Shown in pieces: positions 38,271 through 50,936 of a stretch of DNA of 64,000 nt; positions within the stretch are counted from its first letter, which is position 1; every line of letters begins with the position of its first letter. This DNA is from Eledone cirrhosa (Eukaryota > Mollusca > Cephalopoda > Octopoda > Eledonidae). The notes below the pieces were generated by a model. That model did no database searches, had not been told where the DNA came from, and worked only from the letters and a program-made list of their open reading frames with translations. The stretch lies in the NCBI GenBank assembly GCA_964016885.1, contig OZ024748.1, positions 35,105,387 through 35,169,386 on the forward strand, written 5' to 3'. A program made the position numbers and the translations under genes.

Positions 38271-41200
38271 GTGTTGGAAGATGAGATAAGAGGTGTTACC
38301 TCAGTCCACTGTAATACATCTCTAGTGTTAGAATCTGAGATAAGAGGTGTTACCTCAGTCCACTGTAATACATCTCTAGTGTTAGAAGCTGAGATAAGGG
38401 GTTTTACCTCAGTCCACTGTAATACATCTCTAGTGTTAGAAGCTGAGATAAGGAGTGTTATCTCAGTCCACTGTAATACATCTCTAGAGCTGGAAGCTGA
38501 GATAAGGGGTGTTACGTCAGTTCACTGTAATACATCTCCAGTGTTAGAAGCTGAGATAAGGGGTGTTACCTCAGTCCACTGTAATACATCTCTAGTGTTA
38601 GAAGCTGAGATAAGGGGTGTTACCTCAGTCCACTGTAATACATCTCTAGTGTTAGAAGCTGAGATAAGGGGTGTTACCTCAGTCCACTGTAATACATCTC
38701 TAGTGTTAGAAGCTGAGATAAGGAGTGTTATCTCAGTCCACTGTAATACATCTCTAGAGCTGGAAGCTGAGATAAGGGGTGTTACGTCAGTTCACTGTAA
38801 TACATCTCCAGTGTTAGAAGCTGAGATAAGGGGTGTTACCTCAGTCCACTGTAATACATCTCTAGTGTTAGAAGCTGAGATAAGGGGTGTTACTTCAGTT
38901 CACTGTAAAACATCTCCAGTGTTGGAAGCTGAGATAAGAGGTGTTACCTCAATCCACTGTAATAGACCTGTAGAGTTGGAAGCTGAGATAAGGGGTGTTA
39001 CCTCAGTCCACTGTAATACATCTCTAGTGTTAGAAGCTGAGATAAGGGGTGTTACCTCAGTCCACTGTAATACATCTCTAGTGTTAGAAGCTGAGATAAG
39101 GGGTGTTACCTCAGTCCACTGTAATATATCTCTAGTGTTAGAATCTGAGATAAGGGGTGTTACGTCAGTCCACTGTAATACATCTCTAGTGTTAGAAGCT
39201 GAGATAAGGGGTGTTACCTCAGTCCACTGTAATACATCTCTAGTGTTAGAAGCTGAGATAAGGGGTGTTACCTCAGTCCACTGTAATACATCTCTAGTGT
39301 TAGAAGCTGAGATAAGGGGTGTTACCTCAGTTCACTGTAATACATCTCCAGTGTTAGAAGCTGAGATAAGGGGTGTTACCTCAGTCCACTGTAATACATC
39401 TGTAGAGTTAGAAGCTGAGATAAGGGGTGTTACCTCAGTCCACTGTAATACATCTCTAGAGTTAGAAGCTGAGATAAAGGGTGTTACCTCAGTCCACTGT
39501 AATACATCTCTAGTTTTGGAAGCTGAGATAAGGGGTGTTACTTCAGTCCACTGTAATACATCTCTAGTGTTAGAAGCTGAGATAAGGGGTGTTACCTCAG
39601 TCCACTGTAATACATCTATAGTGTTACAAGCTGAGATAAGGGGTGTTACCTCAGTTCACTGTAATACATCTATAGTGTTAGAATCGTAGATAAGGGGTGT
39701 TACCTCAGTCCACTGTAATACATCTATAGTGTTAGAAGCTGAGATAAGGGGTGTTACCTCAGTTCACTGTAATACATCTCCAGTGTTAGAAGCTGAGATA
39801 AGGGGTTTATCTCAATCCACTGTAATACATCTCTAGTGTTAGAAGCTGAGATAAGGAGTGTTACCTCAGTCCACTGTAATACATCTCTAGTGTTGGAAGA
39901 TGAGATAAGAGGTGTTACCTCAGTCCACAGTAATACATCTTTAGCGTTAGAAACTGAGATAAGGGGTTTTACCTCAGTCCACTGTAATACATCTCTAGTG
40001 TTAGAAGCTGAGATAAGGAGTGTTATCTCAGTCCACTGTAATACATCTCTAGAGCTGGAAGCTGAGATAAGGGGTGTTACGTCAGTTCACTGTAATACAT
40101 CTCCAGTGTTAGAAGCTGAGATAAGGGGTGTTACCTCAGTCCACTGTAATACATCTCTAGTGTTAGAAGCTGAGATAAGGGGTGTTACCTCAGTCCACTG
40201 TAATACATCTCTAGTGTTAGAAGCTGAGATAAGGGGTGTTACCTCAGTCCACTGTAATACATCTCTAGTGTTAGAAGCTGAGATAAGGAGTGTTATCTCA
40301 GTCCACTGTAATACATCTCTAGAGCTGGAAGCTGAGATAAGGGGTGTTACCTCAGTCCACTGTAATACATCTATAGTGTTAGAAGCTGAGATAAGGGGTG
40401 TTACCTCAGTTCACTGTAATACATCTCCAGTGTTAGAAGCTGAGATAAGGGGTTTATCTCAATCCACTGTAATACTTCTCTAGTGTTAGAAGCTGAGATA
40501 AGGAGTGTTACCTCAGTCCACTGTAATACATCTCTAGTGTTGGAAGATGAGATAAGAGGTGTTACCTCAGTCCACAGTAATACATCTTTAGCGTTAGAAA
40601 CTGAGATAAGGGGTGTTACCTCAGTCCACTGTAATACATCTCTAGAGTTGGAAGCTGAGATAAGGGGTGTTACGTCAGTCCACTGTAATACATCTATAGT
40701 GTTACAAGCTGAGATAAGGGGTGTTACCTCTGTTCACTGTAATACATCTATAGTGTTAGAATCTGAGATAAGGGGTGTTACCTTAGTCCACTGTAATACA
40801 TCTCTAGTTTTTGAAGCTGAGATAAGGGGTGTTACCTCAGTCCACTGTAATACATCTCTAGTTTTGGAAGCTGAGATAAGGGGTGTTACCTCAGTCCACT
40901 GTAATACATCTCTAGTTTTGGAAGCTGAGATAAGGGGTGTTACCTCAGTTCACTGTAATACATCTCTAGTTTTGGAAGCTGAGATAAGGGGTGTTACCTC
41001 AGTCCACTGTAATACATCTCTAGTGTTAGAAGCTGAGATAAGGGGTGTTACCTCAGTCCACTGTAATACATCTATAGTGTTACAAGCTGAGATAAGGGGT
41101 GTTACCTCAGTTCACTGTAATACATCTATAGTGTTAGAATCTGAGATAAGGGGTGTTACCTCAGTCCACTGTAATACATCAATAGTGTTAGAAGCTGAGA

Positions 41201-44200
41201 TAAGGGGTGTTATCTCAGTCCACTGTAATACATCTGTAGTGTTAGAAGATAGATAAGGGGTGTTACCTCAGTCCACTGTAATACATCTCTAGTGTTAGAA
41301 GCTGAGATAAGGGGTGTTATCTAAGTCCACTGTAATACATCTTCAGTGTTTGAAGCTGAGATAAGGGGTTTATCTCAATCCACTGTAATACATCTCTAGT
41401 GTTAGAAGCTGAGATAAGGAGTGTTACTTCAGTCCACTGTAATACATCTCTAGTGTTGGAAGATGAGATAAGAGGTGTTACCTCAGTCCACTGTAATACA
41501 TCTCTAGTGTTGGATGCTGAGATAAGGGGTGTTACCTCAGTCCACTGTAATATATCTCTAGTGTTAGAATCTGAGATAAGGGGTGTTACCTCAGTCCACT
41601 AATACATCTCCAGTGTTAGAAGCTGAGATAAGGGGTGTTATCTCAGTCCACTGAAATACATCTCTAGAGTTGGAAGCTGAGATAAGGGTGTTATCTCAGT
41701 CCACTTTAATACATCTTTAGTGTTAGAAGCTGAGATAAGGGGTGTTACCTCAGTCCACTGTAATACATCTCTAGTGTTAGAAGCTGAGATAAGGGGTGTT
41801 ACCTCAGTCCACTGTAATACATCTCTAGTGTTAGAAGCTGAGATAAGGGGTGTTACCTCAGTCCGCTGTAATACATCTCTAGTGTTAGAAGCTGAGATAA
41901 AGGGTGTTACCTCAGTCCAATGTAATACATCTCTAGTGTTAGAAGCTGAGATAAGGGGTGTTATCTCAGTCCACTGTAATACATCTCTAGAGTTGGAAGC
42001 TGAGATAAGGGTGTTATCTCAGTCCACTGTAATACATCTCTAGAGTTGGAAGCTGAGTTAAGGGGTGTTATCTCAGTCCACTGTAATACATCTCTAGGGT
42101 TAGAAGATGAGATAAGGGGTGTTACCTCAGTCCACTGTAATACATCTCTAGTGTTAGAAGCTGAGATAAGGGCTGTTATCTCAGTCCACTGTAATACATC
42201 TCTAAAGTTGGAAGCTGAGATAAGGGGTGTTAACTCAGTCCACTGTAATACATCTCTAGTGTTAGAAGCCGAGATAAAGGGTGTTACCTCAGTCCACTGT
42301 AATACATCTCTAGTGTTAGAAGCTGAGATAAGGGGTGTTATCTCAGTCCACTGTAATACATCTCTAAAGTTTGAAGCTGAGATAAGGGTGTTATCTCAGT
42401 CCACTGTAATACATCTTTAGTCTTAGAAGCTGAGATAAGGGGTGTTACCTCTGGAAGCTGAGATAAGGGGTGTTACCTCAGTTCACTGTAATCCACTGTA
42501 ATACATCTCCAGTGTAAGAAGCCAGAGAGAAGGTGTGTTATCTCAATCCACTGTAATACATCTGTAGTGTTAGAAGCTGAGATAAGGGCTGTTATCTCAG
42601 TCCACTGTAATACATCTCTAGTGTTAGAAGCTGAGATAAGGAGTGTTACCTCAGTCCACTGTAATACATCTCTAGTGTTGGAAGATGAGATAAGAGGTGT
42701 TACCTCAGTCCACAGTAATACATCTTTAGCGTTAGAAACTGAGATAAGGGGTGTTACCTCAGTCCACTGTAATACATCTCTAGAGTTGGAAGCTGAGATA
42801 AGGGGTGTTACGTCAGTCCACTGTAATACATCTATAGTGTTACAAGCTGAGATAAGGGGTGTTACCTCAGTTCACTGTAATACATCTCTAGTTTTGGAAG
42901 CTGAGATAAGGGGTGTTACCTCAGTCAACTGTAATACATCTCTAGTTTTGGAAGCTGAGATAAGGGGTGTTACCTCAGTTCACTGTAATACATCTCTAGT
43001 TTTGTAAGCTGAGATAAGGGGTGTTACCTCAGTCCACTGTAATACATCTCTAGTTTTGGAAGCTGAGATAAGGGGTGTTACCTCAGTCCACTGTAATACA
43101 TCTCTAGTGTTAGAAGCTGAGATAAGGGGTGTTACCTCAGTCCACTGTAATACATCTATAGTGTTACAAGCTGAGATAAGGGGTGTTACCTCAGTTCACT
43201 GTAATACATCTCTAGTTTTGTAAGCTGAGATAAGGGGTGTTACCTCAGTCCACTGTAATACATCTCTAGTTTTGGAAGCTGAGATAAGGGGTGTTACCTC
43301 AGTCCACTGTAATACATCTCTAGTGTTAGAAGCTGAGATAAGGGGTGTTATCTCAGTCCACTGTAATACATCTCTAGAGTTAGAAGCTGAGATAAGGGGT
43401 GTTATCTCAATCCACTGTAATACATCTCTAGTGTTAGAAACTCAGATAAGGAGTTACCTCAGTCCACTGTAATACATCTCTAGTGTTGGAAGATGAGATA
43501 AGAGGTGTTACCTCAGTCCACTGTAATACATCTCTAGTGTTAGAATCTGAGATAAGAGGTGTTACCTCAGTCCACTGTAATACATCTCTAGTGTTAGAAG
43601 CTGAGATAAGGGGTTTTACCTCAGTCCACTGTAATACATCTCTAGTGTTAGAAGCTGAGATAAGGAGTGTTATCTCAGTCCACTGTAATACATCTCTAGA
43701 GCTGGAAGCTGAGATAAGGGGTGTTACGTCAGTTCACTGTAATACATCTCCAGTGTTAGAAGCTGAGATAAGGGGTGTTACCTCAGTCCACTGTAATACA
43801 TCTCTAGTGTTAGAAGCTGAGATAAGGGGTGTTACCTCAGTCCACTGTAATACATCTCTAGTGTTAGAAGCTGAGATAAGGGGTGTTACCTCAGTCCACT
43901 GTAATACATCTCTAGTGTTAGAAGCTGAGATAAGGAGTGTTATCTCAGTCCACTGTAATACATCTCTAGAGCTGGAAGCTGAGATAAGGGGTGTTACGTC
44001 AGTTCACTGTAATACATCTCCAGTGTTAGAAGCTGAGATAAGGGGTGTTACCTCAGTCCACTGTAATACATCTCTAGTGTTAGAAGCTGAGATAAGGGGT
44101 GTTACTTCAGTTCACTGTAAAACATCTCCAGTGTTGGAAGCTGAGATAAGAGGTGTTACCTCAATCCACTGTAATAGACCTGTAGAGTTGGAAGCTGAGA

Positions 44201-47200
44201 TAAGGGGTGTTACCTCAGTCCACTGTAATACATCTCTAGTGTTAGAAGCTGAGATAAGGGGTGTTACCTCAGTCCACTGTAATACATCTCTAGTGTTAGA
44301 AGCTGAGATAAGGGGTGTTACCTCAGTCCACTGTAATATATCTCTAGTGTTAGAATCTGAGATAAGGGGTGTTACGTCAGTCCACTGTAATACATCTCTA
44401 GTGTTAGAAGCTGAGATAAGGGGTGTTACCTCAGTCCACTGTAATACATCTCTAGTGTTAGAAGCTGAGATAAGGGGTGTTACCTCAGTCCACTGTAATA
44501 CATCTCTAGTGTTAGAAGCTGAGATAAGGGGTGTTACCTCAGTTCACTGTAATACATCTCCAGTGTTAGAAGCTGAGATAAGGGGTGTTACCTCAGTCCA
44601 CTGTAATACATCTGTAGAGTTAGAAGCTGAGATAAGGGGTGTTACCTCAGTCCACTGTAATACATCTCTAGAGTTAGAAGCTGAGATAAGGGGTGTTACC
44701 TCAGTCCACTGTAATACATCTCTAGTTTTGGAAGCTGAGATAAGGGGTGTTACTTCAGTCCACTGTAATACATCTCTAGTGTTACAAGCTGAGATAAGGG
44801 GTGTTACCTCTGTTCACTGTAATACATCTATAGTGTTAGAATCTGAGATAAGGGGTGTTACCTTAGTCCACTGTAATACATCTCTAGTTTTTGAAGCTGA
44901 GATAAGGGGTGTTACCTCAGTCCACTGTAATACATCTCTAGTTTTGGAAGCTGAGATAAGGGGTGTTACCTCAGTCCACTGTAATACATCTCTAGTTTTG
45001 GAAGCTGAGATAAGGGGTGTTACCTCAGTTCACTGTAATACATCTCTAGTTTTGGAAGCTGAGATAAGGGGTGTTACCTCAGTCCACTGTAATACATCTC
45101 TAGTGTTAGAAGCTGAGATAAGGGGTGTTACCTCAGTCCACTGTAATACATCTATAGTGTTACAAGCTGAGATAAGGGGTGTTACCTCAGTTCACTGTAA
45201 TACATCTATAGTGTTAGAATCTGAGATAAGGGGTGTTACCTCAGTCCACTGTAATACATCAATAGTGTTAGAAGCTGAGATAAGGGGTGTTATCTCAGTC
45301 CACTGTAATACATCTGTAGTGTTAGAAGATAGATAAGGGGTGTTACCTCAGTCCACTGTAATACATCTCTAGTGTTAGAAGCTGAGATAAGGGGTGTTAT
45401 CTAAGTCCACTGTAATACATCTTCAGTGTTTGAAGCTGAGATAAGGGGTTTATCTCAATCCACTGTAATACATCTCTAGTGTTAGAAGCTGAGATAAGGA
45501 GTGTTACTTCAGTCCACTGTAATACATCTCTAGTGTTGGAAGATGAGATAAGAGGTGTTACCTCAGTCCACTGTAATACATCTCTAGTGTTGGATGCTGA
45601 GATAAGGGGTGTTACCTCAGTCCACTGTAATATATCTCTAGTGTTAGAATCTGAGATAAGGGGTGTTACCTCAGTCCACTAATACATCTCCAGTGTTAGA
45701 AGCTGAGATAAGGGGTGTTATCTCAGTCCACTGAAATACATCTCTAGAGTTGGAAGCTGAGATAAGGGTGTTATCTCAGTCCACTTTAATACATCTTTAG
45801 TGTTAGAAGCTGAGATAAGGGGTGTTACCTCAGTCCACTGTAATACATCTCTAGTGTTAGAAGCTGAGATAAGGGGTGTTACCTCAGTCCACTGTAATAC
45901 ATCTCTAGTGTTAGAAGCTGAGATAAGGGGTGTTACCTCAGTCCGCTGTAATACATCTCTAGTGTTAGAAGCTGAGATAAAGGGTGTTACCTCAGTCCAA
46001 TGTAATACATCTCTAGTGTTAGAAGCTGAGATAAGGGGTGTTATCTCAGTCCACTGTAATACATCTCTAGAGTTGGAAGCTGAGATAAGGGTGTTATCTC
46101 AGTCCACTGTAATACATCTCTAGAGTTGGAAGCTGAGTTAAGGGGTGTTATCTCAGTCCACTGTAATACATCTCTAGTGTTAGAAGCTGAGATAAGGGGT
46201 GTTATCTCAATCCACTGTAATACATCTCTAGTGTTAGAAGCTGAGATAAGGGCTGTTATCTCAGTCCACTGTAATACATCTCTAAAGTTGGAAGCTGAGA
46301 TAAGGGGTGTTAACTCAGTCCACTGTAATACATCTCTAGTGTTAGAAGCCGAGATAAGGGGTGTTACCTCAGTCCACTGTAATACATCAATAGTGTTAGA
46401 AGCTGAGATAAGGGGTGTTATCTCAGTCCACTGTAATACATCTGTAGTGTTAGAAGATAGATAAGGGGTGTTACCTCAGTCCACTGTAATACATCTCTAG
46501 TGTTAGAAGCTGAGATAAGGGGTGTTATCTAAGTCCACTGTAATACATCTTCAGTGTTTGAAGCTGAGATAAGGGGTTTATCTCAATCCACTGTAATACA
46601 TCTCTAGTGTTAGAAGCTGAGATAAGGAGTGTTACTTCAGTCCACTGTAATACATCTCTAGTGTTGGAAGATGAGATAAGAGGTGTTACCTCAGTCCACT
46701 GTAATACATCTCTAGTGTTGGATGCTGAGATAAGGGGTGTTACCTCAGTCCACTGTAATATATCTCTAGTGTTAGAATCTGAGATAAGGGGTGTTACCTC
46801 AGTCCACTAATACATCTCCAGTGTTAGAAGCTGAGATAAGGGGTGTTATCTCAGTCCACTGTAATACATCTCTAGAGTTGGAAGCTGAGATAAGGGTGTT
46901 ATCTCAGTCCACTTTAATACATCTTTAGTGTTAGAAGCTGAGATAAGGGGTGTTACCTCAGTCCACTGTAATACATCTCTAGTGTTAGAAGCTGAGATAA
47001 GGGGTGTTACCTCAGTCCACTGTAATACATCTCTAGTGTTAGAAGCTGAGATAAGGGGTGTTACCTCAGTCCGCTGTAATACATCTCTAGTGTTAGAAGC
47101 TGAGATAAAGGGTGTTACCTCAGTCCAATGTAATACATCTCTAGTGTTAGAAGCTGAGATAAGGGGTGTTATCTCAGTCCACTGTAATACATCTCTAGAG

Positions 47201-47630
47201 TTGGAAGCTGAGATAAGGGTGTTATCTCAGTCCACTGTAATACATCTCTAGAGTTGGAAGCTGAGTTAAGGGGTGTTATCTCAGTCCACTGTAATACATC
47301 TCTAGTGTTAGAAGCTGAGATAAGGGGTGTTATCTCAATCCACTGTAATACATCTCTAGTGTTAGAAGCTGAGATAAGGGCTGTTATCTCAGTCCACTGT
47401 AATACATCTCTAAAGTTGGAAGCTGAGATAAGGGGTGTTAACTCAGTCCACTGTAATACATCTCTAGTGTTAGAAGCCGAGATAAAGGGTGTTACCTCAG
47501 TCCACTGTAATACATCTCTAGTGTTAGAAGCTGAGATAAGGGGTGTTATCTCAGTCCACTGTAATACATCTCTAAAGTTTGAAGCTGAGATAAGGGTGTT
47601 ATCTCAGTCCACTGTAATACATCTTTAGTG
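37409..47630 (+). repeat. Further satellite duplications: 5,212, 4,080 and 1,128 bp offsets
   Basis: The block from 37,409 to about 39,480 reappears from 42,621 (offset 5,212; for example 38,271 with 43,483). The block about 40,720-42,060 reappears at about 44,800-46,140 (offset 4,080; for example 41,399 with 45,479), and part of that again 1,128 bp on (45,479 with 46,607). These nested offsets show repeated segmental copying at different scales. Confidence 0.85.
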
Positions 47631-48304
47631 TTAGAAGCTGAGATAAGGGGTGTTACCTCTGGAAGCTGAGATAAGGGGTGTTACCTCAGTTCACTGTAAT
47701 ACATCTCCAGTGTAAGAAGCCAGAGATAAGGTGTGTTATCTCAATCCACTGTAATACATCTGTAGTGTTAGAAGCTGAGATAAGGGCTGTTATCTCAGTC
47801 CACTGTAATACATCTCTAGTGTTAGAAGCTGAGATAAGGAGTGTTACCTCAGTCCACTGTAATACATCTCTAGTGTTGGAAGATGAGATAAGAGGTGTTA
47901 CCTCAGTCCACTGTAATACATCTTTAGTGCTAGAAGCTGAGATTAGGGGTGTTACCTTAGTCCACTGTAATACATCTTTAGTGTTAGAAACTGAGATAAG
48001 GGGTGTTATCTCAGTACACTGTAATACATCTCTAGTGTTAGAAGCTGAGATAAGGGGTGTTATCTCAATCCACTGTAATACATCTCTAGTGTTAGAAGCT
48101 GAGATAAGGAGTGTTACCTCAGTCCACTGTAATACATCTCTAGTGTTGGAAGATGAGATAAGAGGTGTTACCTCAGTCGACTGTAATACATCTCTAGTGT
48201 TAGAAGCTGAGATAAGGGGTGTTACCTCAGTTCACTGTAATACATCTCCAGTTTTATAAGCTGAGATAAGGGGTGTTACCTCAGTTCACTGCAATACATC
48301 TCCA

Positions 48305-49060
48305 GTGTTAGAAGCTGAGATAAGGGGTGTTACCTCAGTCCACTGTAATACATCTCTAGAGTTGGAAGCTGAGATAAGGGGTGTTACGTTAGTCCACTGT
48401 AATACATCTATAGTGTTACAAGCTGAGATAAGGGGTGTTACCTCAGTTCACTGTAATACATCTATAGTGTTAGAAGCTGAGATAAGGGGTGTTACCTCAG
48501 TCCACTGTAATACATCTCTAGAGTTGGAAGCTGAGATAAGGGGTGTTACGTTAGTCCACTGTAATACATCTCTAGTGTTAGAAGCTGAGATAAGGGGTGT
48601 TACCTCAGTTCACTGTAATACTTCTCCAGTTTTATAAGCTGAGATAAGGGGTGTTACCTCAGTTCACTGTAATACATCTCCAGTGTTAGAAGCTGAGATA
48701 AGGGGTGTTACCTCAGTCCACTGTAATACATCTCTAGAGTTGGAAGCTGAGATAAGGGGTGTTACGTTAGTCCACTGTAATACATCTATAGTGTTACAAG
48801 CTGAGATAAGGGGTGTTACCTCAGTTCACTGTAATACATCTATAGTGTTAGAAGCTGAGATAAGGGGTGTTACCTCAGTCCACTGTAATACATCTCTAGA
48901 GTTGGAAGCTGAGATAAGGGGTGTTACGTTAGTCCACTGTAATACATCTATAGTGTTAGAATCTGAGATAAGGGGTGTTACCTCAGTCCACTGTAATACA
49001 TCTATAGTGTTAGAAGCTGAGATAAGGGGTGTTACCTCAGTTCACTGTAATACATCTCCA
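48305..49060 (+). repeat. 378-bp (7-monomer) higher-order repeat
   Basis: The block starting at 48,305 recurs at 48,683, 378 bp or exactly seven monomers later, sharing the ttacgttagtcc and ccagttttataagc variants. This is the distal end of the array, where the higher-order unit is much smaller. Confidence 0.8.
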
Positions 49061-50390
49061 GTGTTAGAAGCTGAGATAAGGGGTGTTACCTCAGTCCACT
49101 GTAATACATCTCTAGAGTTGGAAGCTGAGATAAGGGGTGTTACGTTAGTCCACTGTAATACATCTCTAGTGTTACAAGCTGAGATAAGGGGTGTTACCTC
49201 AGTTCACTGTAATACATCTATAGTGTTAGAATCTGAGATAAGGGGTGTTACCTCAGTCTACTGTAATACATCTATAGTGTTAGAAGCTGAGATAACGGGT
49301 GTTACCTCAGTTCACTGTAATACATCTCTAGTTTTGGAAGCTGAGATAAGAGGTGTTACCTCAGTTCACTGTAATACATCTCTAGTTTTGGAAGCTGAGA
49401 TAAGGGGTGTTACCTCAGTCCACTGTAATACATCTCTAGTGTTGGAAGATGAGATAAGGGGTGTTACCTCAGTCCACTGTAATACATCTATAGTGTTAGA
49501 ATCTGAGATAAGGGGTGTTACCTCAGTCCACTGTAATACTTCTATAGTGTTAGAAGCTGAGATAAGGGGTGTTACCTCAGTCCACTGTAATACATCTATA
49601 GTGTTAGAATCTGAGATAAGGGGTGTTACCTCAGTCCACTGTAATACATCAATAGTGTTAGAAGCTGAGATAAGAGGTGTTACCTCAGTTCACTGTAATA
49701 CATCTCCAGTGTTCGAAGCTGAGATAAGGGGTGTTACCTCAGTCCACTGTAATACATCTCTAGTGTTAGAAGCTGAGATAAGGGGTGTTATCTCGGTCTA
49801 CCGTAATACATCTCTAGTGTTAGAAGCTGAGATAAGGGGTGTTATCTCAATCCACTGTAATACATCTGTAGTGTTAGAAGCTGAGATAAGGGGTGTTATC
49901 TAAGTCCACTGTAATACATCTCCAGTGTTTGAAGCTGAGATAATGGGTTTATCTCAATCCACTGTAATACATCTCTAGTGTTAGAAACTGAGATAAGGAG
50001 TGTTACCTCAGTCCACTGTAATACATCTCTAGAGTTGGAAGCTGAGATAAGGGTGTTATCTCAGTCCACTGTAATACATCTCTAGAGTTGGAAGCTGAGT
50101 TAAGGGGTGTTATCTCAGTCCACTGTAATACATCTCTAGTGTTGGAAGATGAGATAAGAGGTGTTACCTCAGTCCACTGTAATACATCTCTAGTGTTGGA
50201 AGATGAGATAAGAGGTGTTACCTCAGTCCACTGTAATACATCTCTAGTGTTAGAAGCTGAGATAAGAGGTGTTATCTCAGTCCACTGTAATACATCTCTA
50301 GTGTTAGAAGCTGAGATATGGGGCGTTACCTCAGTCCACTGGTAGTGAACAGCTAACACTGTAATACATCTCTAGTGTTAGAAGCTGAGT

Positions 50391-50654
50391 GCAGAAACAA
50401 TAATAATGTTTTTAAATTTATTTTCTTTGCTAAAGCAGGAGTTAGCCTTGCAGATCCCATAACAGATTTCTCATTGTGGGATTCTTTTGGGGGCAGAGTT
50501 TTATGGTTAGATGCCCTTCTTGGCACCAAACATTTTATTTGCCTCTCACAACATGCAGGAATACAGTGTACCTATACTATACTACATATATTCAGTGAAA
50601 CAATAATAATAATAATAATGCTAATTCATATTTCTACATGTAATATATTTGCAG
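50391..50654. other. Junction between satellite and MPPED-like gene
   Basis: AT-rich DNA with an old, decayed LINE/SINE tail remnant at about 50,505-50,540 (ttagatgcccttcttggcac) and an (AAT)n run near 50,605. A possible ATG in frame with the first recognised exon lies at 50,618-50,620. The sequence atatttgcag at 50,645-50,654 is a candidate splice acceptor with a weak pyrimidine tract. Confidence 0.6.
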
Positions 50655-50936
50655 ACAGAGACCCTAGAAAAATCAAAGTAGATCCCTTAAGTGAAGATCC
50701 TGCAAAAGCTTTGAAAAAATATTCGAAAAACTTAATTATTAAAAAAGTAGATCCATCAGATTTAATCCATGCAAGGGATCCTGATAAATATCTTCGATTT
50801 GTTTGTATTTCCGACACCCATTCTCATATTGAGACTATGAAGAAATTTGTCCCGGATGGAGATGTTTTACTTCATGCTGGAGATTTTACCAATTGTGGAC
50901 TTTTGAAAGATATCAAATCTTTCAATGATTATTTTG
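50655..50936 (+). CDS. MPPED-like exon with SDTHSH and GDF motifs
   Basis: Encodes DRDPRKIKVDPLSEDPAKAL through RFVCISDTHSHIE, the first metal-binding D-x-H motif, and LLHAGDFTN, the second, ending at FNDYFG. The donor is attttg|gtaaac at 50,937 (phase 1). Reading through the donor reaches a stop at about 51,001. Confidence 0.92.

Larger units (their letters stand above)
11141..50390 (+). repeat. 54-bp satellite array, about 39 kb, with higher-order repeats
   Basis: The monomer is 54 bp: in + orientation it runs from gtgttagaagctgagataag through gggtgttacctcagtccact to gtaatacatctcta. About 39,250 bp gives roughly 725 copies with no other sequence inserted. Recurrent variants include TTATC for TTACC, TTACGTC for TTACCTC, AATCGTAG, 53-bp monomers (one base lost in the ggggtgt run) and a 52-bp monomer. 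The monomer contains an inverted repeat, ctgagataa / ttatctcag around a 6-base ggggtg loop. Because 54 is divisible by three, one frame stays open on each strand (18-residue repeats). I do not call these genes: the consensus has no ATG, and indels and TAG variants break the frame repeatedly. The array abuts the MPPED-like gene on the right. Confidence 0.97.

Noticed and set aside
11141..50390. CRISPR-like array because of regular repeat spacing
   Set aside because: There are no unique spacers: repeat and 'spacer' are both conserved within the 54-bp monomer, the context is eukaryotic and no cas genes are present.
11141..50390. Centromere call with CENP-B box
   Set aside because: No TTCG....A..CGGG-type box in the monomer, and satellite structure alone does not show centromere function.
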